From Euonymus europaeus (Eukaryota; Streptophyta; Magnoliopsida; Celastrales; Celastraceae), in assembly GCA_963580455.1 (NCBI GenBank), contig OY756958.1, positions 29,524,501 through 29,588,500 on the forward strand: DNA of 64,000 nt. Reading direction: 5' to 3'. Shown piece after piece: positions 36,966 through 49,720 of the stretch. Under the pieces are notes generated by a model. The model was given only the letters and a program-made list of their open reading frames with translations. It made no database searches and was not told where the DNA came from. Made by a program: the position numbers and the translations under genes. Within the stretch, counting starts at the first letter, position 1. Every line of letters starts with the position of its first letter.

Positions 36966-38004
36966 GGATTTAAACTCACGAGGAGGTGAGAGTTGAGAGA
37001 GCCACCGAGAAGAAACTACCACGAACTGACTTGTTCCTCGCATCGAAGTCCATCTCTGTTTCGCGTGAGGGAAGAGATGATAATGAAGAGGAGGAGAAGA
37101 AGAAGAATGTTAAGGAAAAAGTGGTAGGAATAAGTGAAGTGCTCATAATTGGGGTTTTTATATGTTTAATGGGATGTACTTAGTTAAGTACTAAATGCGT
37201 ATCTTTCATCTTGGACCCATCCAATTCATTAAATACGTCACAATTTTCTTATGAAAATATTATTAACCAGTTAAATATATAATCTAATCGAGAATTAATC
37301 CATGATATGGCTGGTTAAGCGCAGAATGGAAGGATTGACGATGCGGTGAGCATGTTCAATGATAAAAGGGCGCCTAGATTAGATTGTGGGGAATGCCTGA
37401 GAGGAATGTTGTTTCCTCGACGACAATGATAAATCGGTTATTTGAGTAATGGTGGAGAGGAGGGATTTGGGCATACCAGAAGGGGCATATCGAAATCCTG
37501 GAAAAAAATAGAGTCGGGGGCGCAAGATCAAGCTGTCGCTTCGTCTTGATCAAGCTTCGAAACTGAAGGGCAGAATGGACTTGAGCAACAGAGACTAACT
37601 AAATTTGGACGGTCACTTCATCAATACAATACCTTAAGGCGTATGAAGATGAAAAAAATAAAATAAATCTCTGCTACTTACCTTTCGCTTTTGTTTTAAT
37701 CCCATGAAACAGTAGAAAAACAGAGACAACAAAGAGAGCAAAAGAACAAAAAAAACCACTATGTTCATTAAACTATCGATATAAAATATTAAGCACCAGA
37801 TTTAAATTCCAAACAGATCTTTGGCTTTTCTGCCTTCCAGACAACTTTTGCCTTTTTTACCACCTTCAATTGCTTGCCAATCCCGACTGCCCCAATGCCT
37901 CCTTGCTCAAGTTTTCTCAATATTCTTTCCTGGCTCTTTCCATCTTACAATTCAAGGAAGCTTTGATTCTTCAAGTTTTATATATATAAACATCAGATTT
38001 GGGG
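36966..38004. other. Intergenic, upstream of the X8-domain gene
   Basis: Apart from the PPR remnant listed separately, nothing is supported. The frame 36986-37183 (acidic-basic, low complexity, hydrophobic end) has no recognised family. Bases 37700-38004 are the probable promoter and leader of the X8 gene. Confidence 0.45.
37318..37480 (+). pseudogene. Second PPR remnant, opposite strand
   Basis: On the plus strand AQNGRIDDAVSMFND is followed, in another frame, by MPERNVVSSTTMIN and a stop. This is the helix-turn-helix pattern of a PPR repeat pair (normally ..VFDEMPERNVVSWTTMI..). It is disabled by frame change and stop. Being inverted relative to the fragment at 36590-36965, it shows either a rearrangement of one gene or two PPR remnants. 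Confidence 0.65.
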
Positions 38005-39769
38005 ATGATACTTAAACTCTTCTTTGTTGTTACGCCATTGGTGCATATTGTTCTTCTCATACAAGAAGGGAGTTCAGAATACCACACTATAGTTGCAGAT
38101 TGGAGACATGGGTTCAAGAGTTATTCAGCATTTCGCATTCCTCTTGTATCTTTTTCTCAGTTCAGGTCATTTTCATCCTCTTTCGAAGTTTCGGGTTCTT
38201 CTTGCATACAAAATCAATAATTCCAATGCTTAATCTTGCTTAAAGCTATAAAATTTATTTCCTATGTTGAAAAAAATAGAAGGGAAATCAAGAACATCTA
38301 GTGAAAATGATATCTGCTAAGGTAGAACATGCTAAAATTTGCCCACAGAAAGGCTTTATAGCCAGCAGCAGTCTTCTTTTAATTCTAGTAGGTGTCCCAT
38401 TAGATCCAACAAAATGTGTCCAATGTAAGCTATAAAATTCGACAAATATGGTGGACAAAGAATCTCTACATGAACTATCTAATATGTGCATGCATGCATA
38501 TCCGCATGAATGAAAAGGATTTAAATGACTATGCATCATTAATGAAAGCTTAACCACCTCTTCAGGAGAGAGAGAGAGAGAGAGAAACGTTACTCATTCT
38601 GCTTTGGGCTTCTTTTCAGGTTCAATTGTTGCAGAGAAACCTCCCCCGGAAGCAGTTCAGGAAAATGAGCTTGTGGGAAATCAAGAGAACCAGATATTCT
38701 TCTCATCTTCAGTGTCGACTACTCATTTGGATACAACTCCTGGAACACTTCCTGTTGTCAACCCAAACCCCTCAGGTACTATTCCTGGGGTGAATCCAAG
38801 CCCGCCAACACCAATCATGACCGGGCCAATTATAACTCCCCCAACCCCAACGACAATGACACCCCCAACGACGACGACGCCAATTACGACTCCTCCAGTC
38901 CCAACGACACTGAACCCCCCGACGACGACGACGACGGCTTCATCAGGTGGCTCATGGTGTATTGCAAGCCCTAATGCTTCACCGACTGCATTACAGGTTG
39001 CTCTCGACTATGCTTGCGGCTATGGTGGTTCAGACTGTTCACCAATTCAACCAGGGGCAAGCTGTTATGATCCAAATACACTTCATGATCATGCTTCTTA
39101 TGCCTTCAACGACTATTACCAGAAGCACCCAGCGTCAACTAGCTGTGTTTTTGGAGGGACAGCACAACTTACCAACACTGACCCAAGTAAGAATTCACAA
39201 CCACGACAAAGCAAAAAAAATTTGACTGATTCTCATACTCTCACCCTTTTCCTACAGTGAATATTATCCTCACTCTCATTAGCAATATGCGTACTTGAGT
39301 ATTATAATTATATACGATTTAACACTAAACAACTCTTCCTCATGAATCATTACAGGTAGTGGGAGCTGTCACCATTCATCATCCCCCTCAACAACATCCA
39401 TAACAACACCATCTATAACTGCACCCCAGCCACCAAGGTAGATTTTCTTCTTCGTGCCTAATTTTCTTGCAGGGAAGCTTGGGAAGGGGAATTTGAACCT
39501 CTGACCTCATGCCAGGGTGGAAAGATTGCTACAATGTACACATTACTGAAACTAAGAATCTTTTTTGCTTTTGCAAACGCAGCATAAGTTCACCAGCTAA
39601 CCCAACTCCGACAATGACACCCCCATTCACAACCACACCTGGTGGACAGACAGTTTATGGCGTACCAGAACCAACAGGACTTCCCAGCTCAGCCATCAAT
39701 GTTTTATTTGGTTATCTGCTACTCACAACTTGTCTGGTGGGATCGCTTTTAACTGTAAATTATCTCTAA
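38005..39769 (+). CDS. X8-domain (CBM43) cell-wall glycoprotein, probably GPI-anchored
   Basis: Four coding exons: 38005-38071, 38620-39186, 39356-39437 and 39583-39769. They give 300 residues. MILKLFFVVTPLVHIVLLIQ is a signal peptide. A long Pro/Thr-rich linker (TPPTTTTPITTPPVPTTLN) is a likely site of O-glycosylation. The X8 domain runs from SWCIASPNASPTALQVALDY through CGYGGSDCSPIQPGASCY and HASYAFNDYYQ to STSCVFGGTAQLTNTDPS, with the expected cysteines. After a second Ser/Thr/Pro stretch the hydrophobic tail INVLFGYLLLTTCLVGSLL suggests GPI attachment. X8 proteins bind beta-1,3-glucan (callose) at plasmodesmata or walls. At1g29380 is the remembered counterpart. The first donor (GGGA|GTTCAG) is the weakest junction; another phase-1 donor near 38119 is possible. 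Intron 1 ends in a (GA)n tract at 38566-38585. Confidence 0.85.
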
Positions 39770-40685
39770 GAAGAAGGAAATCAAATCCGCGCACTTTCCA
39801 CGATGAGATGGCTATTTCTACAATGCCACAGCACAATAGACAAACACCTTTTCAGCATGCAGAATCAACAATGAAATGTTATCTCCAGGCTTTATACACC
39901 TAACATCTATTGCTGTACTGATTCAAATCAGTCCTAATAACAGGGCATGGAATTGGAAGCAGAGTTTTTCAACAGATATGACCACAAATAAATCTATTCT
40001 CTCCATTTTGGTACATTTTGTGTAGACAAAAGAAGGCATTCTGAAAATAGACTCCTTTCCATGAGCTTGGATCAAAGATGAAAATGAGTAGTGCAGGAGC
40101 AGGAATAGGAATAGAATCATCTATGTAGGCGTTTTTGACAGGGAATAATCAAAGAGGAAATGAAGCAGAGCATATAATCTGTTAGGTTCTTGTACTTGTA
40201 AACATATCAAAATAGTAACTTCCTTTTGCAGTTGTAGTAGAATAAATCATTAGATGCTTGAGTAACTCCTCTTTCCAGGGAAGAAGCATTTAGTTGGAAC
40301 TTGGAATTAATGGGTTCATTAATTAATTTGTTGACTAACATCGATTCTAAAAACTTTCCTGAATACTATATTATTAACTGCAACTTTTAACCTTACTGAG
40401 AAGTGAGAACAGAGGAAGGTAACTAAAAGATAAGATATGTATGAACTATTAAGCAAGCAAAAAATAAATGTAAATATTATAACAATATATTTCAAATAAA
40501 CATGTAAGAAAAGACAACAGGAATTTATACATCCTTGTATTCGCATCACAAAGAAAATCTCCCCTTTATAATCCCCCCTAACATTTAATTCATCACTGAT
40601 CTTTTATTTCACAACGCTCAACATAGTTTTCGGTAATTTACAAGAGATTTTTAGCTTTCTACGATTTTATATAATTTTTATAAAA
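39770..40685. other. Converging 3' flanks of the X8 and COR413 genes
   Basis: Two genes converge here. The sequence is AT-rich with no supported gene, repeat or transposon end. It should hold both 3' untranslated regions. Confidence 0.55.
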
Positions 40686-42055
40686 TCATTTCAAGAGCAA
40701 GCATGTGACAACAGTGGCGCAAATTATGGCTAAGGTGGCGACAACTGAACCTCGGTCAAATGTGCTCCGCAAGCTGCCTGCCCTAGAAAAGTGCTGATAA
40801 GCTAAATATGCTGTTATCAGCAAGGAAATAATAGCACCTTCTCGGGTACCCCTGTTCAGAAAAAAGTACCAAGAAAAATAAAACTTTTGACAACAGATGT
40901 AATAGTCTAAAACTCCCAATTTATCATCCGACATTGTGTGCATATACTTACCTTAGGTTCGTAACTTGATAAGGTGCGACAATCACAAGAAGTAGTGTTG
41001 TCAATGGTAACTCGAGTTCACCTGCAAAAAAGAAATCCAAATACAGGAAATGAAAATTTAATGTCTCACAGTCAACCACAAAATGGACAAGGACAAGCTG
41101 CAACATAGAAATTGATAACAACGCCTACCAGGAATGAAGTAGAAGAGCCGGACAAGAAGTGCCAAGAATGCACTCCAAATACCATATTCACCCCTGCAAA
41201 TCACACTTAATATAATCTAGGGTTTCACAAAGTAGGTGCTTTTTGAAAGCAAGTCAGGCACGACGCAAATCAACAAAAAAAATTCCTTCTTTCTCCATAT
41301 CAATGAAACAAAATGACAAAACACATGGAACTAACCACTGAAATTGTTACCTAATCCAGGATACAAGGGTAGCCGGTGCTTGCAGAGCAAACAATGGGAC
41401 GATAAAGGACTTATGTACAGCAGTACCCTTTGATAGCATCAACACCCTACAACAAAAAAGTTCATTTATATGTGATCTGTCCATCACACTAAGCTCCATG
41501 AATTGTACAGGGAAAAGATGGTTTCTTCAGTAACATAACAACATAGGACCATTCATTGAAAATAAGAAAAATACTGTAGCAATCACAGTTCAAAGTGTCA
41601 CATATATGTATCCAATCACACCACATATGCATGCACATGCGTGCAGTACTGTGAGAGAGAGAGATAGAGAAAGAGAGGCATACGCAGAAGAAATTGTAGA
41701 GATCCACTGGAGGTTGCTAGCAGTGAGAGGTGCAGCGTAACAAACCGCACCGAATCCTCTCCTGATATTCTTCTTCTTTTCCTTTCTCAATACTCCTTTG
41801 TCACTAATCGAAGTTCTGACGGAAAAGCACAATTTGGAAGGATTCAAGTTCATAAGAATCAAATAAATCCCGTTGAATTTATTAAAAGAGTGGCTCATGA
41901 TACCTGAGAGGATTAAAGCAGCACGGAGAGCTTGAGGTGCGGGCGACGAACTGAAGCTTAGGGTGATGAAGCGGAGTTTGTTGAGAAAGAAAGGGCCTTT
42001 TGTTGTCATTGTAGGAAGAGAGAGGCAGTACCGATGAGAAAGACAGTGTCGCCAT
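40686..42055 (-). CDS. COR413IM: COR413 chloroplast inner-membrane cold-regulated protein
   Basis: Six coding exons: 42055-41904, 41815-41684, 41446-41351, 41193-41129, 41021-40952 and 40851-40686. They give 226 residues in consistent phase. MATLSFSSVLPLSSYND opens a Ser-rich chloroplast transit peptide of roughly 70-80 residues. The mature part is strongly hydrophobic: WISTISSAVLMLSKGTAVHK, FIVPLFALQAPATLVSWI, WSAFLALLVRLFYFIPGELE and PLTTLLLVIVAPYQV. It ends EGAIISLLITAYLAYQHFSR and VVATLAIICATVVTCLLLK. The order and the RLFYFIPGELELP segment are diagnostic of the COR413 family. Arabidopsis COR413IM1/2 (At1g29395/At1g29390) sit in the chloroplast inner envelope and contribute to freezing tolerance. 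Cold induction is expected from the family; no specific element was identified here. Confidence 0.92.
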
Positions 42056-44188
42056 TTTTCGCCTGATTCCTGCTTTTTGTCACCTATCTGTTTCACTTGG
42101 CTGCTCTCGTGTTTTTGCTGGCAAATAATGGTCCCGCAGTACTCTTAGATCCCACTTCCATCGAGTATAAAACGACTCTTATAAAATATCTTGATGCATA
42201 CACGTCAACGGTCTGGAATGGTTTCTGTAAAGTGTCTTTAAATGGAAAGTGGGACCCTGTTTAATAAATTTGGCTGATCCGGCTATGCAAAGACACGTGG
42301 CGGAAATTTTTGAACAAATTAAATTATAGGCTAACACGTGGGGTCACGACCCTATGGCGGATCCTGCCGCTTCTGTCGGTGTGCCCCTGTGAGTGTGAGT
42401 GACCGAGTGCTTCGTAGTTCGTATAGAATAGAAAGAAAACAAGTAAGCCCAAGCTCCGCATCAACCTCAGCCCAGCAAGCTAAGCCTTAAGGCCCTAGAC
42501 TAAAGCGGGCCTATTTAGTAATTACCTGAATAAGTGATTGAACCAACTAGGCAACTACCATCATGACATCACGTAGCAAAAGATGAGCCAGCACCCTTGC
42601 AAACTCTTGGGCCTGTTTCTTACATCGAGGTCGAGTATTTACCACAAACGACTCAAGTCACAAACGACTCATGTCACAAGTTCCATGTGATCGATGGTTC
42701 AGAGGAGTGCAGGCAAGCAAGAAAAAAATGGGTGCCTTAACCACCTCACCATGACCAACAAGGCATGCTTAAAAAATTATTCGCAAGACATCAAAACATC
42801 CATGCAGTTAACTCTACATGGAATCCACTTGCTAAATTGAAAGACTGGAAAGCATGAGCCATATAACATATGCGGAATGAAATTGGCTATCCAACTACTA
42901 TAAAGTTCGATAACCAGTAATACACCTGCAAATAAGGCATGCAAAATTAAAAATAAGTGATTAAAAATGGCATTCTTTTTCAAGCCATTTTCCTTTGTCT
43001 CAATCTCCACTGCAGGACGGAGTAACTCCCATACAGACATTTTTTTAATTACCAACTCTTCAATGGTCTAATAACTCAAACTTATGCATAAAATCAAAAT
43101 TCACTTGAACACAACATGGGCGATGGGAACCGAACACTGCAGAATTTTAGCTCTCACTTTCTCAATTACAGTCCCTGCTCAACTTAGTTTTCCCACTAAC
43201 TTTTTAAAGCCAAGTCATGCAAACCATCCTGCATTTCAACTAGGCATTATAATGGGAGTTAACTTCTCACTTTCAGTTCCGTCGCAGCAGGTATGATTAT
43301 GTGACACGATAATAAACATTTTATTGCTCTACAACATAAAATAACCTGCGAGCTTGATACATAAGAACTCAGAATTGTAGTACACTCATCAAGTAATCCA
43401 GTCCATTCATGCTAACTAAGCAGAATGAGATAATTCCAGCTTATAAAGTACGAGAGTGTGCAAATGGAAAGGGCAATGATAGAGGGAAGAATAACTTTCA
43501 ATCATTTTAAGAAGGCTAACAAAGAAAATAAAATGTGGCAAATGATGTTGGAATGCTAGAAAGGGCATTATTTAAATAAGAACCAAATGTGGCAAACATT
43601 GTTACAGAGTAAACTTTAAATCATACTAAACAATATCCAATAACCTCACAGAAGTAAACTTAAATAATGAAGGGAGCTTCAAACAATGCCAAAAAATTTA
43701 AGCAAGTAAGAACGTTGGGAGTAATTCCTACTTTATTTTAAGCTCAGACTAATAGTTTTTCAATTTAAGCATTCCGAACTTTGAATATCTATCGTATAAA
43801 AAACTAGTAGAATAGTAGTGACAACTATGAAAGTCCCAGATGAAAAGGCAAACAGGTTTCTGCAAACTATATTTCACAAGATTCATATACACCCCTTTAT
43901 GAAGATGACTTCAAATTCAACTGTACAAGAAAAATAAAAAGGCTTCTGAGACTACCTTCTGTAAAAATTAGACAAAGAACTTCACGGAGCTGTCAGCTGA
44001 AGGAGAATAAAACTAGCACCAGAGCAGAGACAACATTATGATCAATGATAATTTATTGATGGTTAACTACCTCAAAAACCCAAAGAGAGGATAATTGAAA
44101 ACCTAAATTAAAAGGCCAAATTCTGTTTAAAGATAAACTGAAAGGGCAAGGTGCTATATTCAAGCTAGTCAAGAAAGGCAAAAGTCTC
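42056..44188. other. Upstream of COR413 and 3' flank of the phosphatase gene
   Basis: Bases 42056-42420 are the probable COR413 promoter; they contain several ACGTG-type cores (for example near 42294 and 42334), which are compatible with ABA/cold response but common. A short duplication CACAAACGACTCA occurs twice at about 42649-42672. From 42777 to 44188 there is AT-rich DNA without a supported gene, which may include a long 3' region of the phosphatase gene. Confidence 0.45.
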
Positions 44189-47100
44189 TTATTCCTTGTC
44201 ACCAAATTTCTTGGCAATGATAGGACGGACATCATCAGCATCAACCAGAGTCTCCAAAAAAGGAATTAATGAGATTAGAGCACAATCTGATGGATCATCA
44301 AACCAACTTTTAATAGGTATTCCGTTATTTACTTGCAGCCTGAAAACCTGAAATATTCACAAAAAGATTAAGGCTTAAACAAACAGCAATGATTGAATGG
44401 AGTTAAGAATTTCTTTTTCACTAGTCCTTTTTAAAAATTTTGGATGGTGAAAACATTATCCTCTCAACAAGTCTCGATAAGCAGATACATTTTTTTGCAA
44501 CGGGAATTCTCACTCATATCACTCTCTTTAGAAAACAAAGTCCCTGTATTTGTTGTCTTTACCTGTGGGATAGACAATGATGGAGTCAGGAAGAAAGTGC
44601 CGAAGAAGCTAATCATGTCCTAGTCTTAAACCTAAGGAGTGTTACAAGTCTGGAAAGGTTTATCAGACTAGCTACAGTGACTTCCATGTCGCAGGTTTTA
44701 TTGCCTTTTTTTATAAGAGCAAGTTTTAATGAGTTAACTCCACTAAAATTCATCTTTGTCTATATACAGATTAAAAAGATGCAAGGAATTAATACCTGTG
44801 GAGAATTATCAATTATTGCAACTTTTGCAAGATCAACATCTAACACTGTCAAATCTTTAGTGTAAGTTCCATCCGAAAAAATGCATGATTCGCGATACAA
44901 CCTCCTTGATATAAACTTTTTCTCTGGATCAAGTATATTGAGAAGTTGTTCTGCATAAATGCTTTGGCTAGCTGTAAATATAATGATTTCAAACATCTCT
45001 GCAACTCTCTGCAGGAATGTCTGGAGATGAGGCCGCTTTTTGACATATACGGTATGCTCTTTCATGTTGAAGAAAACCCTAAATGTGAAGTCCGCATCAT
45101 CACGATGTTCCAATGTAGAATGAACAAGTGTTTCTGCACACAAGGCAGGCAGAGATTTTGATTTTATAACTAATATCCTTATCTCAAATCTAGACCCTAC
45201 AGATTCAAAGGAACAACTTGTTTACAAAGTTCCTGTGCAGTAATTTAATCAGGAACATAAGAAATATCTTCAATTTTCCAACGCAACTAATGCTTTCCCC
45301 TAAGTAAACCTCCCTAAATAGCTCGCTTCTTGCCAGTGTATTCCATATTAGGGCTACTTCTTAAGTTTTTATCCAGATAAAACTCTTCCACTAAACGAGT
45401 TTGTGAAATGCTTTTAGATTTGTAAAGATACTGAAAGCAGCAAAACACAAACCTGAACAATAAAAACAAAGATCACAATTCATGAAACCATACAAGACAT
45501 CATCAAGCAAGCATTAAGATGTTATATATGTGATGAGCTTTGTGCCACTGTAGATACAAACAATCAAAATCTAAGCAAAGGGCTAGCATGACCCATATCA
45601 TTTCCTTGGGAGGAAACAATTTGATCACAAACCAACACTCCAATTCCCTCATAGGTTTTTACTTAAAAGTCCAAAATTATATATGCTTAACAATTCTGTT
45701 ACATATCTTCTCCTTGAAGCAAGTGAGACAATTCAATGTCTTCACAAGAAAGAAAAGAACTGCAGATGTAATATAAAAAAGAAAGGCAAACATCCATTTA
45801 ATTTTTATCAGAACAATGAGAGATGCCAACTAGATGAAGATGGAAAATATGCAACCATTGATGAACTCATACCATAACAAAATTTCTCTTACCATCCAAA
45901 TCAAGAACCAGGGTTATCGGCCACCTCTTCCAAGGCTCCTTTGGTAAAGTAGCAGGAAGAAAATTTGACACCACATATGACAGTTCTGGCAAATTTTTAA
46001 GAAACAACTGCGGATCAAAGTCTTCACCTTGCTCTGAGTTAGAGTTAACATCAGATCCCAGATTGCAGGATCTTGTCTGATCAGTTGCTAGATATAGTTT
46101 AGAATTATCAGGATCCATCATGGAGACCACATCTAATTTTACGTTATTGGAGTCATTCATTCTGGCAGTTTCCTCAAGGAAAGGTAAAATCATGTACTCC
46201 TCAGCCACATCAAGTAACATATTTGGCTCAGTACAGTTATAATCAGGAACGAAACCAGCCTTGTTCATATCAACATTGAGAGAATTTCCCACAAGCGGTA
46301 AGCCCGCAACAAGCATATCAGAAATAAAGAAATCTGATGCATTAAAAGTCTGATAATCACATGACCTTTTGTTATCATCGCTTTCCTCATCTCCCAACCC
46401 TGGTACGTCAAAATTATAGTCGCTCCCTGCCAAAATAAACAGATAAATAACTATAAGGTTCCTAGACATAATCAAAGCATATGACTTGACCAAAAAGCAG
46501 GCGGTAGGGAGGGAAGAGCGGATTGCATTTTATGTTTTTTACTTAAAAGCACTTCTTCGGATTAAAAACCAATGCGCTTTCTCGAGAGAAATTAAAGAGA
46601 GTGAAAAGCATAGTTCTTTGTCTCAGAAGACAGTTTAAAGATCTGTCAACCAATGAGTATATTTAAAGTCCACATGTTTGACAACCAATGAGCATATAAA
46701 GTCCTCATGATTGCTACCAATATACCTAGAGTTGCATATGCAGTAACAACTGGAAAAAAATATTACCATAATATATCTGTAAGGACTTCCCCCATATGCA
46801 GAAATTCAACCTTAATAAAATTTGACCAGGTGCAAGCAATTAGCAGAGTTAAAAAGTTGAAAAATGGCATTCTTTGAGATCACTTTTTATTTTTCTATCT
46901 TCGTTAATCTCATGGGTACTGCTACTATGTCAATAACATGCTGGGTCGTTTCTTTTTTTATTTATAACAAGAAAATCAAGTGACAAGAACTCTAGCATGC
47001 TTTTTCTCCAGAAATGACAACCAGGTTTAGGTCATCCCCAAAAATGGCAAACATGATTCAAACTATCTGGAGTTATGCTCTTAATTGATTTTTTTAACAT

Positions 47101-49720
47101 AAGTCATAATATTATAGAACTGTTACCTGCATCATTGTCAATATTTGGGGCGCTATGGAGATTCAGCACCATATAAGGGGAAAAAATTCTCTCCAAGTTT
47201 GACATGCAAGTGGATATAGAGTCCTGCAACATAAAAAATTATTGGTGGCTTGGTGCACAGCGGCAGATATAGTAAAGGAGCACCATACAAAAACAAACTA
47301 GGATTATACTATATAAATGTAGAACATATATGGATCAGATCATGGGGGGGAAATATCAGCCGTCATAGCAATAACTCCACCTTTACAGGAGGGAGAACCA
47401 TACAAAAACAAACTAGGATTATACTATATAAATGTAGAACATCTAAGGATCAGATCATGGGGGGAATATCAGCTGTCATTGCAATAACTCCACCTTTACA
47501 CGAGCACACCATCCAGCTACAACATTGAAGAAAATTTATAAAGAAATGTATTTATATAAAATATGTAAATGGAATGAATTGTAATTGCATTGGATATTCA
47601 CAAGGGATTTGCAACTTACAACAAACTCTTCTCTGCGCATTTAGCTACTAGAGGGATGGCTTGGAGAAAAAGAAGTGCCAAGAGTTTTCAAGAACACGGC
47701 AACTTCTACAGCCTTAATTTATTATAGATTTCCAAAGATATTGGACTCTAGGCTAATATGTGATTCACTATAACCTAGAGGTCATGGTTTCAAATCTTGG
47801 AAACAGTCTCTCTTCCTTATGGAGTAACGTTGCATACATCTTTCCTTTCCCTGACTCTCCCTCCACGATAGAAGCATTGCGCAAGAAAGTTTTTTGTTTT
47901 TATGTAATTGAGCTTTTCTAATGTAGTAAATATCTAATTTTGAATACTCTACAGGGGGCACTCCCTAGTGAAAAAAGGGAAAATAACTTTGACCATCTGA
48001 AGGGGACAAATCAAGGAAAACGAAGGCACAAAAGAAAAGAACACTACAAATAAAGGAAAAGGTGCAAAAGGAGGTTTTAATATATTTAATGTGACATACT
48101 AGAGAAGTAAAAAGCCGTGAAAAACAATCCACAAAGAAAAATATAATACATATGTACAACAGGGCAAGAAACTAAGAAAATGACCCTAAAATTAGGAACA
48201 TTAGCAAGATAAATTCCTGAGGAGACAGAACCAAGAAGTAAGACAAATAATGGTATGGAGGCACTCAGATAGTAGCTTAAAAATACAATTTCCAGATGTA
48301 AACGAGTTACTTCCTGCATGCGACAAATCCATGCCAGTTACTACTAAAATGAAGCATCTCATAGACAGAGTACACAGCAAACATCTTTCAAGCACACACA
48401 GCAATTGATAGCAAGGTAAGGCATGATATCGCAGAAGAGCTTGCAAAAAAAAAAAGGTAAAACATCATAGTTACAACAGTGAAGACCAAAAAAAAACAAG
48501 AAGAAGAAAATATTCACCACTTTGCCAACAGTTGAAGAATCAAGAAGAGTTGAAGGCTGCCTCTGAAACCAAAAGTTTTGCTCATCTGGGAATTCTTGCT
48601 GGCTAATGGCTCCACCACTTTCAATATCTTGAGTGGATACTTCCATGCTCAACGAAACTAGCAAGAATCATTATGAAGTGGATAAAGAAAAGTAATAATT
48701 TAAAACAAATATGCAGCATTATCTGCATAATAAATTATACACGTTCGATTAATAGTTTCTAGAAGTATTTTATTGTATACCATTTTATACAGGACGGTTA
48801 TGTATCATTACATCAATCTTAATTTACTCTTACCTCCAAAGAAGAGAAAGAAGATTATGATCAGTTTCTGTTTAGAGGAGTCATATTAGGCATGGAAACT
48901 GATTACAAACATAGTCGAGACTTAAATATGAAGAGAACATTTGTCAGCAACATTTACCCACTGAAGAGTCCTGAATGCAATCGATTCTCTCACTGCCTTC
49001 TAAAAATGCTACTTTTCTTCTTAACAAAGGAGTTTAACAAAATCAATTTTCATCTATTTGAAACCAAAAGCATTGAAAATTTAACTACGATATAAGCAAG
49101 TTTCCATGTAACACCCATAAATGTCAATAGTGAGGATTTCAACAAACTAAAATCTATGTTTGGGTCTTGCTCTAGTTTAGTTGTATTTGACGTTTCATCC
49201 TCCAAGAATTGATAAATGAAGTTCATCTAGCTTCGCTGAGCAAGCTTCTAAACTAGGTAATCACAATATTTGTTCTAATTGCCAAGAAGCCCTCAATTTG
49301 GAAATGGATGATAAAATGCTCCAGATACATGGTTTCAGTTTCCAAATAGCTCCATCAATTCCATGACACTATTCACCTGATTAGTATATTTGACATATAA
49401 AACTTGCTTTTATCAGTTAAATAAGTACTTTACCATATTTATGGATATGTTCTATGTGGAAGGTGACTTATCAAGATCTAAATGGTAACTTGAGATAATG
49501 ATCATCTAAGATATAAAAAAGTCTTCTTAAGAGTTAAGATTATTGGCTTACCCGTTTGACAGTTCAGAATACATGTGTCAAATTCTGTTGCTCGTTGAGT
49601 AACATTGACATGCGGACATGATTTTTTGGATATCATACTCGACTTCTGACAGACATGAAGACAATCTTGATCTCTTAAAGGACCCACGCTTATTTTGGTC
49701 TTCATTTTTAGTGATGGCAT
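44189..49720 (-). CDS. SSP4: SCP1-like small CTD phosphatase (SSP4-like), HAD superfamily
   Basis: Six coding exons: 49720-49552, 48657-48518, 47223-47127, 46426-45893, 45133-44796 and 44347-44189. They give 478 residues with all phases matching. The N-terminal half (MPSLKMKTKISVGPL..) is low in recognisable domains and acidic in places. The catalytic FCP1/SCP1 domain starts at WPITLVLDLDETLVHSTLEH, with nucleophile and acid Asp311 and Asp313 of the DxDxT motif. It continues with VYVKKRPHLQTFLQRVAEMF, EIIIFTASQSIYAEQLLNIL, RRLYRESCIFSDGTYTKDL, KVAIIDNSPQVFRLQVNNGI and SWFDDPSDCALISLIPFLE. The family removes phosphate from the RNA polymerase II C-terminal domain in the nucleus. The remembered closest relatives are Arabidopsis SSP4 (At5g46410) and SSP4b (At4g18140). 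A leader intron lies upstream of the ATG. Confidence 0.92.
47282..47511. repeat. Intronic tandem duplication, 115-bp unit
   Basis: Two head-to-tail copies start ACCATACAAAAACAAACTAG at 47282 and 47397. Both run through TATAAATGTAGAACAT, GGATCAGATCATGGGG and CAATAACTCCACCTTTACA, with few differences. They lie in the phosphatase intron between 47224 and 48517 and produce the open frame 47250-47528, which is not a gene. Confidence 0.88.
47740..47905 (+). mobile_element. Au-type SINE remnant
   Basis: The segment contains TAACCTAGAGGTCATGGTTT followed by CAAATCTTGGAAACAGTCTC, the B-box-like core seen in plant Au SINEs. Then comes GGAGTAACGTTGCATACATC and a CCCT-rich stretch, ending in a T-rich tail. 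The upstream A-box is poorly preserved and flanking duplications were not resolved. It lies in the same phosphatase intron as the 115-bp duplication. Confidence 0.6.

Noticed and set aside
36986..37183. Plus-strand 65-codon frame with acidic run and hydrophobic end
   Set aside because: Low-complexity GAAGAG-type sequence between two PPR remnants, with no family likeness.
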